Positions 18,973 to 27,800 of a DNA stretch of 64,000 nucleotides are shown here, in pieces. The stretch covers positions 1,364,001 through 1,428,000 of the forward strand of contig NZ_JBCFZM010000001.1 of assembly GCF_038594605.1 (NCBI RefSeq), read 5' to 3'. The translations under genes and the position numbers were made by a program. Source of the stretch: Alteriqipengyuania bathyomarina_B. Lineage in GTDB: Bacteria; Pseudomonadota; Alphaproteobacteria; Sphingomonadales; Sphingomonadaceae. Positions within the stretch are counted from its first letter, which is position 1. Every line of letters starts with the position of its first letter. The notes under the pieces were generated by a model. That model did not search any database. It saw nothing but the letters and a program-made list of their open reading frames with translations, and was not told where the DNA came from.

Positions 18973-19271
18973 TTGATCCTCCCGGGATTGAAGCTGACTT
19001 CGTAGAGTTCGCGAAGGTCGAAATAGGCGGCGATCCGCGTGATCGCCTGTCCGATCGGCCCGGCGCGGGTGACCGTGGCCATGCGGTCGTATTGCGCGGT
19101 CTCGCCGAAAGCGATCTGGATCGGCGCACCGTGAACGCGCACCTTGTCGCCCGGACGAATGGCGACCTCTTCGGCCAGTTCGACATGCGCATGGAAATGC
19201 TCCTCGCTTTGCTCGACCGAGATGCGGCAGGGGATGTCGAACCGTCGCAGGCTCGCGTTTGCATAAGCCAT
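18969..19271 (-). CDS. Conserved-looking 100-residue protein between puhC and acsF (unknown function)
   Basis: I do not recognise a characterised family. The product is soluble, with no membrane segment: an N-terminal beta-rich part with a His-rich HFHAHVEL motif, a GDKVRVHG segment, and a C-terminal DLRELYEVSFNPG tail. The HxHxH-like cluster could bind a metal (inference). Its ATG overlaps the puhC stop (TGATG) and its own stop overlaps acsF (ATGA), so it is translated with reaction-centre assembly and cyclase genes. A GTG at 19274 would add one residue. Confidence 0.8.
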   Translation of the reverse strand: MAYANASLRRFDIPCRISVEQSEEHFHAHVELAEEVAIRPGDKVRVHGAPIQIAFGETAQYDRMATVTRAGPIGQAITRIAAYFDLRELYEVSFNPGRIK

Positions 19272-19747
19272 CACGCGGTCTCCCCTTCCAGCAGCACCGC
19301 GAAAGCCGCGCGATTATCGTCCCCGAAGCCGACCAGTTCGCGCCGTTCTCCTGTCGCCGGATCGCTCAGCGTCAGGCCGCCATCGCTCCACTCGGTCAGT
19401 TCGAACGGGGTTTCGGCGCCGATGCCCGACCGCTGGCGGACCAGCACGAGGCCGCGCATGGTGGAGCGGATGAAGCCTCCCGTGCCTGGTTCGACCTTGG
19501 CGACCCTCGCTCCGGTCGCGGCATCGCTGATCAGCACGCCGCCGTCGGGCGCGTCGTGAAAGAAGAGGGCGCGGCTCGCCACTTCCTGCGTCCCCGCCGC
19601 CGCGCGCGAGGCTTCGGGCACGGCGTCGCGGGCGACGAGGCCGAAGCTTGCCGAGGCTGCGAGCAGCAGGGAGAGAACCGCAATCCCGCCGATCATCGCC
19701 AGCGGAACCTTGGGCACGGGCTCGTCATGGTCGTGATGCACACTCAT
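19271..19747 (-). CDS. puhC: Photosynthetic complex assembly protein PuhC
   Basis: This 158-residue protein has a short cytoplasmic His/Asp-rich N-terminus, one membrane segment (about residues 16-37) and a periplasmic beta-rich domain containing GGFIRSTMRGLVLVR. PuhC assists reaction-centre/LH1 assembly in purple bacteria. It overlaps puhB by 4 bases (ATGA) and orf100 by one base, fixing its place in the puhABC set. Confidence 0.93.
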   Translation of the reverse strand: MSVHHDHDEPVPKVPLAMIGGIAVLSLLLAASASFGLVARDAVPEASRAAAGTQEVASRALFFHDAPDGGVLISDAATGARVAKVEPGTGGFIRSTMRGLVLVRQRSGIGAETPFELTEWSDGGLTLSDPATGERRELVGFGDDNRAAFAVLLEGETA

Positions 19748-20424
19748 GCGATCGCCCCTTGCGCGCCGTGCATCGCAGGCTTGGCGCGGGCCGGGATCGC
19801 TGCGGGCTGCGCTTCACCCGGGGCCTCTCCGCGCGCAATCTCGCTGCGCGCCGAGACCGCATTGGCGAGCTTTTCCGCCACCGTCGCCGCATCGGGCAGT
19901 GCGCGCAGCATCGGCTGCGGGCGCGCCATTCGCCAGGGGCGTGCATGCGGCCACAGCAGCAGGTAGCCGAGCGTGTGCTCGCCCGCCGGTTCCAGCGCGA
20001 TTTCGCCGAAGCCATGGCCCCGGTCGTTGAGGTGTGCCGCGCCGATCCTGTGGAGCGGGAGGTTGATCGTCTTCTCGATCGCCATTCCGATATGCAGGAT
20101 CACGCGCTGGTCGGTGAGGATGTAGGTGGTCGTCCGGGCCGAAACGAAAGCCAGCCCATGCAGGAGCGCAAGCGCGCCAACCCCGCCCAGCAGCGTCATC
20201 AGCGCACCGGTCACGCTGCCGTTGAACACCAGCGCCGAAGCCGCGAGCACCGCGAAATAGCCGGCGACCCACCGCGCACGAAACGCGCTCCGGGCGAGCA
20301 CCATCGCGTTGGGCTTGCCCTGCCACAGAACGGTCTCGTCACTCTGCGGTTGCCACAGCGTTTGGATCTGGGCCTCGCTCAGGTTCGTGCGCCGATCTCT
20401 CATGTTCACCCCGGCGGTACTCAC
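19744..20424 (-). CDS. puhB: Photosynthetic complex assembly protein PuhB
   Basis: The 226-residue protein has two membrane segments (about residues 52-95), then a PH-like domain (TTTYILTDQRVILHIG and DIxLxxxGEHTLGYL-like text) and an Ala-rich tail. PuhB is a dimeric assembly factor for the reaction centre. It overlaps puhA by 4 bases and puhC by 4 bases. Start at 20424 is used; a second Met at residue 8 is possible. Confidence 0.93.
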   Translation of the reverse strand: MSTAGVNMRDRRTNLSEAQIQTLWQPQSDETVLWQGKPNAMVLARSAFRARWVAGYFAVLAASALVFNGSVTGALMTLLGGVGALALLHGLAFVSARTTTYILTDQRVILHIGMAIEKTINLPLHRIGAAHLNDRGHGFGEIALEPAGEHTLGYLLLWPHARPWRMARPQPMLRALPDAATVAEKLANAVSARSEIARGEAPGEAQPAAIPARAKPAMHGAQGAIA

Positions 20425-21194
20425 AGCAGCGGCTCCTGCCTTTCAGGCGTCGCGTACAGGTAGCCACCACCGAAGTAGGCAACGATCCGCTCTTCCTCGT
20501 AGAACGTGATCTGGTCGGGCGCGGCCGGCACCGGAGCGCCCGCGAATTGCGCGGCATTGAGCGCGTCGATCACGATCACACCCTTGCCTTTCCTGACCAC
20601 CGACATCGCCATCGGCGCAAGCACCGTCTTGCCTGCTTCGGTGGCGATCTGGAGGTAGCGGATGACGTGTTCGGCGCGGTCGATCCACACCTCGGTGACT
20701 TCGCCGACCGGCTGCTTGTCCGCACCGATCACCATCATGCCGATCGGGTTCGCATCGCGCGTGGCAATCGAGATGTCCGCTTCGAGGCTCAACGGCACGA
20801 TCCGCGGGCGGCCGTCATGCGTGATGTCGGGCACCGGCTTGCGTTCGGCCCAGGATGCCGGGCCCAGCCCGTCGATCAGCGGATCGCCGGTCGGCACGAA
20901 CGGCGCGCCATGGGCGCCGAAGGAAGGCTTGGCCGGGATGTCGACCCGTTCGCGACGGCTGTCCTCTGGCGTCACCGTGCCGCGCCCGTGCGGCAGCTTG
21001 AAGGTCTTTACGCTGGCACGGCTTAGCGGCCCGCCGGGGCTTTCGACAAAGCCGCTCATCTCGTTCTCGAGCGGATAGCCCTCGCGCCGGTCTTCACGAC
21101 GCAGGTAGAAGATGAGCGCGATGAAGAACAACACGAAGGCGAGGAACACCAGCTCCGTGATGTCGAGCGTACCCACGAGATAGGGATCGATCAT
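20421..21194 (-). CDS. puhA: Photosynthetic reaction centre H subunit
   Basis: PuhA caps the cytoplasmic face of the L/M reaction-centre core and controls proton uptake to QB. The 257-residue protein has one N-terminal membrane helix (about residues 14-31) followed by YLRREDRREGYPLE and a PRC-barrel domain with the EVTEVWIDRAEHVIRYL signature. It lies 22 bases after lhaA and is coupled to puhB by ATGA. Confidence 0.98.
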   Translation of the reverse strand: MIDPYLVGTLDITELVFLAFVLFFIALIFYLRREDRREGYPLENEMSGFVESPGGPLSRASVKTFKLPHGRGTVTPEDSRRERVDIPAKPSFGAHGAPFVPTGDPLIDGLGPASWAERKPVPDITHDGRPRIVPLSLEADISIATRDANPIGMMVIGADKQPVGEVTEVWIDRAEHVIRYLQIATEAGKTVLAPMAMSVVRKGKGVIVIDALNAAQFAGAPVPAAPDQITFYEEERIVAYFGGGYLYATPERQEPLL

Positions 21195-21216
21195 TGTGGC
21201 TCTCCTTGAGTGGCAA

Positions 21217-22644
21217 TCATGTCGGGAACTCGCGGAGTCCGAAGGGCTGTGCGAGGGTCTGCCCGCCGCCTTGGCGACGACGTGCGACGAGCGGGCCGAG
21301 CGCCACGAGCGCGGCCAGCAAGAGGATTATCTCGATGATGTAGACGCTGGCGTAACCGGCAGCCGGGTTGTTGAGCGCGCCCGAAAGCCCGCCGGCGGAC
21401 GCCGCTTGCGAAATGAGATCGCGCAGCGTGCCGCCGATGGCGATGGCCATGCCCGCACAGCTCGCCTGCACCGCGCCCCATGCGCCCAGCGCAAGCCCTG
21501 CGCCTTCGCCGCTTGCGCGCGCCATTGTTTCGGTCAGCGTGCCGACCGAGAACAGGCCGAGCCCGAGGCCGATCGACGCAGCGCCCGTGAACAGCAGCAG
21601 GCTCGACTGGAACGGCGCGGCGAACAGCACAAGCAGGAAGGCGGTGATCCCGGCAACGAGGCCGGTGCCCGCGAGCCGCAAGGGGTCGCCGCCGCGCGAG
21701 AGGCTGCGACCGGCAAGGCAGAAGCCCGCCAGCGCGCCCGCCGCCCATGCGCCGGTCAGCATCGTGGTGGTGCCGACCGACAGGCCGAGTATCTCGCCCC
21801 CGAAGGGCTCGAGCAGAGCATCCTGCATCGCGAAGGCGGCCGCGCCGATGCCGATCGCGGCGAGCAGCCGCGCGGTGCGCGCCTCGGCGATAAAGGTGCG
21901 CCACAGCACCGCAAAGCTGGGCCCTGCCGGGTCCGACGGGCGCAGCGAAGACCCGCGCGGCTCCTGCTTCCACAGCGCCACCAAGTTCAGCACCAGCGTC
22001 ACCACTGCCGCTCCCTGAATCACCTGCACCAGCCGGGTGGCGGAGAAATCGACCAGCAGCGATCCGATCGCCAGCGCGGCCAGGATCGTCCCTGCCAGCA
22101 GCATGACGTAGAGCAGCGCGACCGCGCGCGGGCGCTTGTCCGGCGGGGCAAGGTCCGTCGCCAGCGCCAGCCCGGCGGTTTGCGTGACGTGGAGCCCCGC
22201 GCCGGTTAGCAGGAAGGCGATCGCGCTGGCGATAATGCCAAGCGTTGCCTTCGCCGGGTCGGACATCAGCAACAGCGCGAAAGGCATGATCGCCAATCCG
22301 CCGAACTGCATCAGCGTACCCAGCCAGATAAAGGGCACCCGCCGCCAGCCGAGTACCGAGCGGTGCGTATCCGACTTGTGGCCGATCAGGGCGCGCAAGG
22401 GTGCGACCAGCAGCGGGATCGCGATCATCACCGCGACCAGCCCTGCGGGGATCGACAGCTCGACGATCATCACCCGGTTGAGCGTACCGGTCAGCAACAC
22501 GCTCGCCATCCCAACGCTCACCTGGAACAGCGCGAGACGCAGCAGTCGTCCCAACGGCAGATCCGCACTGGCCGCATCGGCGAAGGGCAGCCACGCGGTG
22601 GCCACCTTCATCCAGCTTGCAGCAAGGGGCGGACGCGTACTCAT
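21217..22644 (-). CDS. lhaA: LH1 assembly protein LhaA (PucC/BCD family, MFS fold)
   Basis: This 475-residue polytopic protein has about twelve membrane segments and PucC-family motifs such as TGTLNRVMIVE near residue 55. LhaA is thought to deliver bacteriochlorophyll to LH1 apoproteins. The ATG overlaps the bchM stop (ATGA), which sets the start. It is followed by puhA. A second member of the same family lies at 34762-36099. Confidence 0.94.
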   Translation of the reverse strand: MSTRPPLAASWMKVATAWLPFADAASADLPLGRLLRLALFQVSVGMASVLLTGTLNRVMIVELSIPAGLVAVMIAIPLLVAPLRALIGHKSDTHRSVLGWRRVPFIWLGTLMQFGGLAIMPFALLLMSDPAKATLGIIASAIAFLLTGAGLHVTQTAGLALATDLAPPDKRPRAVALLYVMLLAGTILAALAIGSLLVDFSATRLVQVIQGAAVVTLVLNLVALWKQEPRGSSLRPSDPAGPSFAVLWRTFIAEARTARLLAAIGIGAAAFAMQDALLEPFGGEILGLSVGTTTMLTGAWAAGALAGFCLAGRSLSRGGDPLRLAGTGLVAGITAFLLVLFAAPFQSSLLLFTGAASIGLGLGLFSVGTLTETMARASGEGAGLALGAWGAVQASCAGMAIAIGGTLRDLISQAASAGGLSGALNNPAAGYASVYIIEIILLLAALVALGPLVARRRQGGGQTLAQPFGLREFPT

Positions 22645-23363
22645 CCCCGGCGCACCAACTCGATTGCGTGCGAGGTGTAGAATCCGCTGGAGACGCACTC
22701 GCTGCGAGCGATCCGCCACTCGGGCAGTGCAGTGGCGAGCCGCGTGCGCAGCTGGCTCTCTACCAGCGGGACAAGCCGCGGCGACCGGTCGCTGCGCGGG
22801 AACAGCTTGCCCGCGTGGTACATCGCGAAAAGCAACGGCGTGCGTGGCACGAAGGTGAACAGAATGCTGTCCGAGGTGCGCTCTGCCAGCGCCGCCAGCG
22901 CCGCGATCAGGTCCCCCTCGCGGTAATGGATTAGCGAATCCATCGCGACGACGTGGCCGAAACTGCCGAATGCGGGGTCCAGCATGTCGCCCGCGTGCCA
23001 GCGGATCTTGCCATGGCCGACGAAAGAAGGTTCGCGCCGACGCGCCACGTCGACCAGCCCGGCAGCGACATCGACGCCGGTCACTTCCGCGCCGCGACAC
23101 GCCGCCGCGACGCTGAACGCGCCCGTGCCGCAGCCCGCGTCGAGCACGCGGGTGCGCCGGAGATCCTGCGGCAGCCAGTCCAGCAGCATGGAGCGCATTG
23201 CCTCGCGCCCGGCGCGCACCGTCGCGCGCACGCCGCTGACCGGCGCGTCCGAGGTCAGGTCGATCCATGCCTTCTGCGCGGTGCTGTCGAAATAGGTCGC
23301 CAGCCGGTCGCGGTTGAGATCGTAGGTGGAAGCCCCGGTGTGCTCGATGGCGCGCGTAGCCAT
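22641..23363 (-). CDS. bchM: Mg-protoporphyrin IX methyltransferase
   Basis: BchM methylates the ring C propionate of Mg-protoporphyrin IX with SAM, just before AcsF. The 240-residue protein has SAM motif I LDAGCGTGAFS and the family segment DSLIHY. The start at 23363 overlaps the bchL stop as TGATG; the open frame upstream is bchL antisense-frame noise. It is followed by lhaA with an ATGA overlap. Confidence 0.97.
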   Translation of the reverse strand: MATRAIEHTGASTYDLNRDRLATYFDSTAQKAWIDLTSDAPVSGVRATVRAGREAMRSMLLDWLPQDLRRTRVLDAGCGTGAFSVAAACRGAEVTGVDVAAGLVDVARRREPSFVGHGKIRWHAGDMLDPAFGSFGHVVAMDSLIHYREGDLIAALAALAERTSDSILFTFVPRTPLLFAMYHAGKLFPRSDRSPRLVPLVESQLRTRLATALPEWRIARSECVSSGFYTSHAIELVRRG

Positions 23364-24253
23364 CACTCGAACCCCAGAAAATCGAAGATGTCGCGGTCCT
23401 TCATCGCGGTCGCTTCGGACGGATCCACCCCGTCCCAAAGCAATTGCGCGAGCCGGATATATTCGAGCTGGGCGGCGAGCACTTCGGGGCACTCCTCCAT
23501 CTCGAACAAGGTGCACTTTTTCAGGCGGCTGCGACGGATCGCGTCGAGATCCTGGAAATGCGCGAGCCGCTGCATCCCGATCTCGTCGCAGAAGCGGTCG
23601 ATTTCGTCGGTCTCGCGGCTGCGATTGGCGACCACGCCGGCGAGCCGCACATCGTAGTTCTTCGCCTTTGCGCCGATCGCGGCGACGATCCGGTTCATCG
23701 CGAAGATCGAGTCGAAATCGTTCGCGGCGACCACCAGCGCGCGCTCAGCATGCTGCAGTGGCGCGGCGAACCCGCCGCACACCACATCGCCCAGCACATC
23801 GAAGATCACCACGTCGGTGTCTTCGAGCAGGTGGTGCTGTTTCAGCAGTTTGACCGTCTGGCCGACCACGTAACCACCGCAGCCTGTGCCCGCGGGCGGC
23901 CCGCCAGCCTCAACGCACATCACGCCGTTATAGCCTTCGAACATGAAGTCTTCGGTCCGCAGTTCCTCGGAATGGAACTCGACCTGCTCCAGCGCATCGA
24001 TCACGGTCGGCATCAGCTTCTTGGTCAGCGTGAAGGTGCTGTCGTGCTTGGGATCGCAGCCGATCTGCAGCACCCGGTGGCCGAGCTTGCTGAACGCGGC
24101 GGAGAGGTTCGACGAAGTGGTCGACTTGCCGATCCCGCCCTTGCCGTAGACCGCGAACACCTTCGCGCCCTTGATCTTGTCGCTCGGGTCGAGCTGGACC
24201 TGGACGGAGCCGTCGCCATCCGGCGGTGCCTGTGTCGCTGCGTCTAGCATCAT
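23363..24253 (-). CDS. bchL: Light-independent protochlorophyllide reductase, ATPase subunit BchL
   Basis: BchL is the nitrogenase-iron-protein-like homodimer that feeds electrons to BchNB. The 296-residue product has Walker A YGKGGIGKST and the two cluster-ligand cysteines in GTGCGGY and DVVCGGF. Length is typical. It follows bchH by 7 bases and couples to bchM by TGATG. The Fe-S cluster of this enzyme class is oxygen-sensitive, which is notable in an aerobic phototroph. Confidence 0.98.
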   Translation of the reverse strand: MMLDAATQAPPDGDGSVQVQLDPSDKIKGAKVFAVYGKGGIGKSTTSSNLSAAFSKLGHRVLQIGCDPKHDSTFTLTKKLMPTVIDALEQVEFHSEELRTEDFMFEGYNGVMCVEAGGPPAGTGCGGYVVGQTVKLLKQHHLLEDTDVVIFDVLGDVVCGGFAAPLQHAERALVVAANDFDSIFAMNRIVAAIGAKAKNYDVRLAGVVANRSRETDEIDRFCDEIGMQRLAHFQDLDAIRRSRLKKCTLFEMEECPEVLAAQLEYIRLAQLLWDGVDPSEATAMKDRDIFDFLGFE

Positions 24254-24260
24254 AGTCTCC

Positions 24261-27200
24261 TCATTCGGCCGCGACCACGCCTTCGAGCCGATCTTCCAGA
24301 TCGTCGCTCGCCGCGCGCAGGGCTGCCAGTGTGTCGTCGTCGGGTTCCCAGAGCTTCCGCTCGCAGGCTTCGAGCAGGCGGTTCGCCACCCGCACGGATG
24401 ATTTCGGATTGAGCGCGGAAAGCCGCGCGCGCATCGCTTCGTCGAGCACGAAGGTCTCGCTGATCTGCTGATAGACCCAAGGCTTCACATCGCCGGTAGT
24501 CGCCGACCAGCCGAGCGTGTTGGTCACATGCATCTCGACATGGCGCACGCCTTCGAAGCCGTGCTTGAGCATGCCTTCGTACCATTTGGGGTTGAGTGTG
24601 CGGGTGCGCGTTTCGAGGTCGATCTGTTCGCCCAGCGTGCGGACCTTCGCCTTACCCTGCGTCGCATCGAGGATGTAGACCGGCGCGTCCTCGCCCTTGG
24701 CGCGCGCGATGGCGCGGTTCATCCCGCCCAGCCCATCGACATACTGGTCGAGATCGGTGATCCCGACCTCCACGCTCTCGAGGTTCTGGTAGGTGAAATC
24801 GACGCTGGCGAGCGCGGCGGCGAACAGCTCGCGCCGCTGCACGGGCGCACCCTTGGGGCCGTAGGCATAGCCCTTGTGCGTCTCGAAGGCATTGGCCAGT
24901 TCGTCCGGATCGGTCCACACACCGCCGTCGATCAGCTGGTTGACGTTCGCGCCATAGGCACCCTCGGCATTGGAGAAGACGCGCAAGCTGGCGGTTTCCA
25001 TGTCGCAGCCATGAGCCTGCGCAAAAGCGAGGCTGTGCTTGCGGACGTGGTTCTGCTCGATCGGCTCGTCGGCGATGGTCGCGAGCCACGCGGCTTCGGC
25101 GAGCATCCGGGTCTGGAGCGGCAGCAGGTCGCGGAAGATGCCCGAGAGCGTGGCGACCACGTCGATCCGTGCGCGGCCCAGTTCGTTCAGCGGGATCAGT
25201 TCGGCCCCGCTCAACCGGCCATAGGAATCGAGCCGGGGCCGCGCGCCGATCAGCGCCATCGCCTGGGCGAGCTGCGTGCCCTCGCTCTTGAGGTTGTCCG
25301 TGCCCCACAGCACCATCGCGATGCTTTCGGGCGTCTTGTCTTTCGTGGCGCGGTGACGGGCGAGCAGCTGTTCGGCCTGCCGCGCGCCCTCGACCACCGC
25401 GAAACTGCTGGGAATGCGGAAGGGGTCGAAGCCGTGAATATTGCGACCCGTGGGCAGCACCTCGGGGTTGCGCAGGATATCGCCGCCCGGCGAGGGCAAC
25501 ACGTAACCGCCGTCAAGCGCATGGATCAGCGCGGACATCTCGTCATTGGCATCGAGCCTGTCTTCCAGCGCTTCCCGGTCGGCATCGGCGTCGGCCTGCT
25601 CGATCGCGTCGAGCAGCGCTTCGCGCTCCTCGCCTTCCGGGTTGGCACCGAACACGTGCAACCCGTGCGGGATCAGCGTGCGCTCCAGCTCATACAAGCG
25701 GCCCGAGAGGTCTTCGATATCGCCCATGAATATCTCGAGCGTGTCGCAGGCATCGGCGATCATCGCTTCGACCGAGGCGCGTTCCTCGGCATCGGTCGAT
25801 CCGCGCCAGCGCTCGGTCAGCGCCTTGAGGTCGGCAAAGCCCTTGTACAGCCCGGCTTCGGCCAGCGGCGGGGTGAGGTAGCTGACCAGCGTGGCCGACG
25901 CGCGCCGCTTGGCAAGGATGCCTTCGGAAGGGTTGTTGGCGGCGTAGAGGTTGAAGTTGGGCAGATCGCCCAGCAGCCGCTCGGGCCAGCAATCCCCGCT
26001 CAGCCCGGACTGCTTGCCGGGCATGAACTCCAGCGCGCCGTGGGTACCGAAATGCAGTACGGCATCGGCGCCGAAGTCACGCCGGATCCAGCGGTAGAAG
26101 GCGGAAAAGGCGTGGGTCGGCGCGAAGCCACCTTCGAACAGCAGCCGCATCGGATCGCCCTCGTACCCGAAGGCGGGCTGGACGCCGACGAAGACGTTTC
26201 CCAGCTCGACGCCATAGATGTGGATCGCCGAGCCATCGGCCTGCTGCCTGCCGGGCGCGGGGCCCCACTGCGCCTCGATTTCCTTCAGGTGCGGTTCGGC
26301 GCGGACATGCTCGTCCGCCGGGATGCGCGCGGCGACATTGGCATCGGCGCAGAACATATCCGCATTGCCGTGCAGCACGGCATCGCGCAGCGCCTCGATG
26401 CTTGTCGGCACATCGACGGCGTAGCCCTCGGCGGCCAGGCGGACGAGCGTGGCGTGGAGCGATTCGAACACCGCGAGGTGCGCCGCCGTGCCGGTCGCGC
26501 CCGAATTGGGCGGGAAGTTGAAGATGACGATGGCGAGCTTGCGGCTCGCGCGTTCCGCCTTGCGCAGCGTGACCAGCTTCGCGGTCTTGGCGGCGAGTGC
26601 GGCAGCGCGTTCGGGATGGCCGCGCATCGCGCGCACCGGGCCATCGCTGTCGTCACTGCGGCCACCGAACAGGCTCGGCGCGATCGCCCCGTCGAGCTCG
26701 GGGATCGCGACCATCATCGTGGTTTCGAGCGGCAGCAGCCCCATCCGGCCCTCGGCCCAGGATTCGAGCGACTGGAACTCGATCGGGTGTGCGGCGATGT
26801 AGGGCAGGTCGAGGCCGGAGAGCGTTTGCACCGCAGCCTCGGTGTCGTTGTAAGCTGGCCCGCCGACCAGTGAGAAGCCGGTCAGGTTGACGATCGCATC
26901 GACCGTCGGCTTGCCATCCTTGACGAAGAATGTCTCGATCGCCGGGCGCGCGTCGAGGCCGGCGGCAAAGGCAGGCACCACCTCCAGCCCGGCGGCCTCC
27001 ATCGCGGAGATCACGCCGTCGTAATGCGCGGTGTCGCGGCCCAGCAGGTAGGAGCGCAGCATCAGCAGGCCCACCCGGCCCTGCGCGCCCTTCAGCCGCG
27101 GCAGCAGGCGCGTGCTTTCGGAGATCAGCTGGTCGGTGCGCGGATGATAGACTCCGACCTCGGGATACTCCTGCGGAGCCTCTGCATGGGTCCCGCCGCG

Positions 27201-27800
27201 CCGGGCTTCACGCTCGCCAGCCGCGTAGCGGTCGATCAGCGCACGGGCCATCGCGACCACGTTGTCGTCCGATCCGGCAAGCCAGTACTGCAGGGTCAGG
27301 AAATAGGCGCGCACATCCTGCGCGGTGCCGGGAATGAACTTCAGGATTTTCGGCAGGCGGCGCAGCATCTTCATCTGTCCCGCGCCCGAGCTGGCACCCG
27401 GCTTACCGGAACCGCGCAGCTTCTTGAGCAAGGCGAGCGGGCCCTTGGCAGGCGCATCCATGCGGTAGCCGCCCATCCGGGTCAGCTTCACGACTTCGCC
27501 CGCCGACATCAGGCCGAGCATCGCGTCGCACTCTTCGCACCGCGCCTGGAGCGCGGGCATGATGGCGCGGACATGATCGTCGAGGAACAGCATCGTCGCG
27601 ATGACGATATCGGCCTGCGCGATGTCGCTTTCCGTCTGTTCGAGCGATCCAGGCACCCGATCCCAGTCGGACGCGGCGTGGAGCACGATCGCAATATTCT
27701 CGTCCGCAAGCCGCGCGCTCGCGCGCTCGACCGCACCCTTCAGGTGGTTGTCGAGCGTCACGATCACGACGCGCGTGGCGGGGAGCGCACTAACGGGCAT
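24261..27800 (-). CDS. bchH: Magnesium chelatase subunit H
   Basis: BchH binds protoporphyrin IX and is the catalytic subunit for Mg insertion together with BchI and BchD. At 1179 residues it is of usual length, with the family's N-terminal TLDNHLKGAVERA and the HFGTHGALEFMPGKQ block near the middle. The ATG at 27800 is preceded by GAAGG and overlaps bchB by 11 bases; an in-frame ATG at 27815 would add five residues. It sits in the bchF operon, far from bchID. Confidence 0.98.
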   Translation of the reverse strand: MPVSALPATRVVIVTLDNHLKGAVERASARLADENIAIVLHAASDWDRVPGSLEQTESDIAQADIVIATMLFLDDHVRAIMPALQARCEECDAMLGLMSAGEVVKLTRMGGYRMDAPAKGPLALLKKLRGSGKPGASSGAGQMKMLRRLPKILKFIPGTAQDVRAYFLTLQYWLAGSDDNVVAMARALIDRYAAGEREARRGGTHAEAPQEYPEVGVYHPRTDQLISESTRLLPRLKGAQGRVGLLMLRSYLLGRDTAHYDGVISAMEAAGLEVVPAFAAGLDARPAIETFFVKDGKPTVDAIVNLTGFSLVGGPAYNDTEAAVQTLSGLDLPYIAAHPIEFQSLESWAEGRMGLLPLETTMMVAIPELDGAIAPSLFGGRSDDSDGPVRAMRGHPERAAALAAKTAKLVTLRKAERASRKLAIVIFNFPPNSGATGTAAHLAVFESLHATLVRLAAEGYAVDVPTSIEALRDAVLHGNADMFCADANVAARIPADEHVRAEPHLKEIEAQWGPAPGRQQADGSAIHIYGVELGNVFVGVQPAFGYEGDPMRLLFEGGFAPTHAFSAFYRWIRRDFGADAVLHFGTHGALEFMPGKQSGLSGDCWPERLLGDLPNFNLYAANNPSEGILAKRRASATLVSYLTPPLAEAGLYKGFADLKALTERWRGSTDAEERASVEAMIADACDTLEIFMGDIEDLSGRLYELERTLIPHGLHVFGANPEGEEREALLDAIEQADADADREALEDRLDANDEMSALIHALDGGYVLPSPGGDILRNPEVLPTGRNIHGFDPFRIPSSFAVVEGARQAEQLLARHRATKDKTPESIAMVLWGTDNLKSEGTQLAQAMALIGARPRLDSYGRLSGAELIPLNELGRARIDVVATLSGIFRDLLPLQTRMLAEAAWLATIADEPIEQNHVRKHSLAFAQAHGCDMETASLRVFSNAEGAYGANVNQLIDGGVWTDPDELANAFETHKGYAYGPKGAPVQRRELFAAALASVDFTYQNLESVEVGITDLDQYVDGLGGMNRAIARAKGEDAPVYILDATQGKAKVRTLGEQIDLETRTRTLNPKWYEGMLKHGFEGVRHVEMHVTNTLGWSATTGDVKPWVYQQISETFVLDEAMRARLSALNPKSSVRVANRLLEACERKLWEPDDDTLAALRAASDDLEDRLEGVVAAE

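Noticed and set aside
24528..26873. A 781-codon open frame on the plus strand across bchH.
   Set aside because: It is antisense to a strongly conserved gene, its translation is Arg/Gly/His-rich with no domain, and high G+C makes such frames common. The same holds for long antisense frames over lhaA, PBP1A and bchI.
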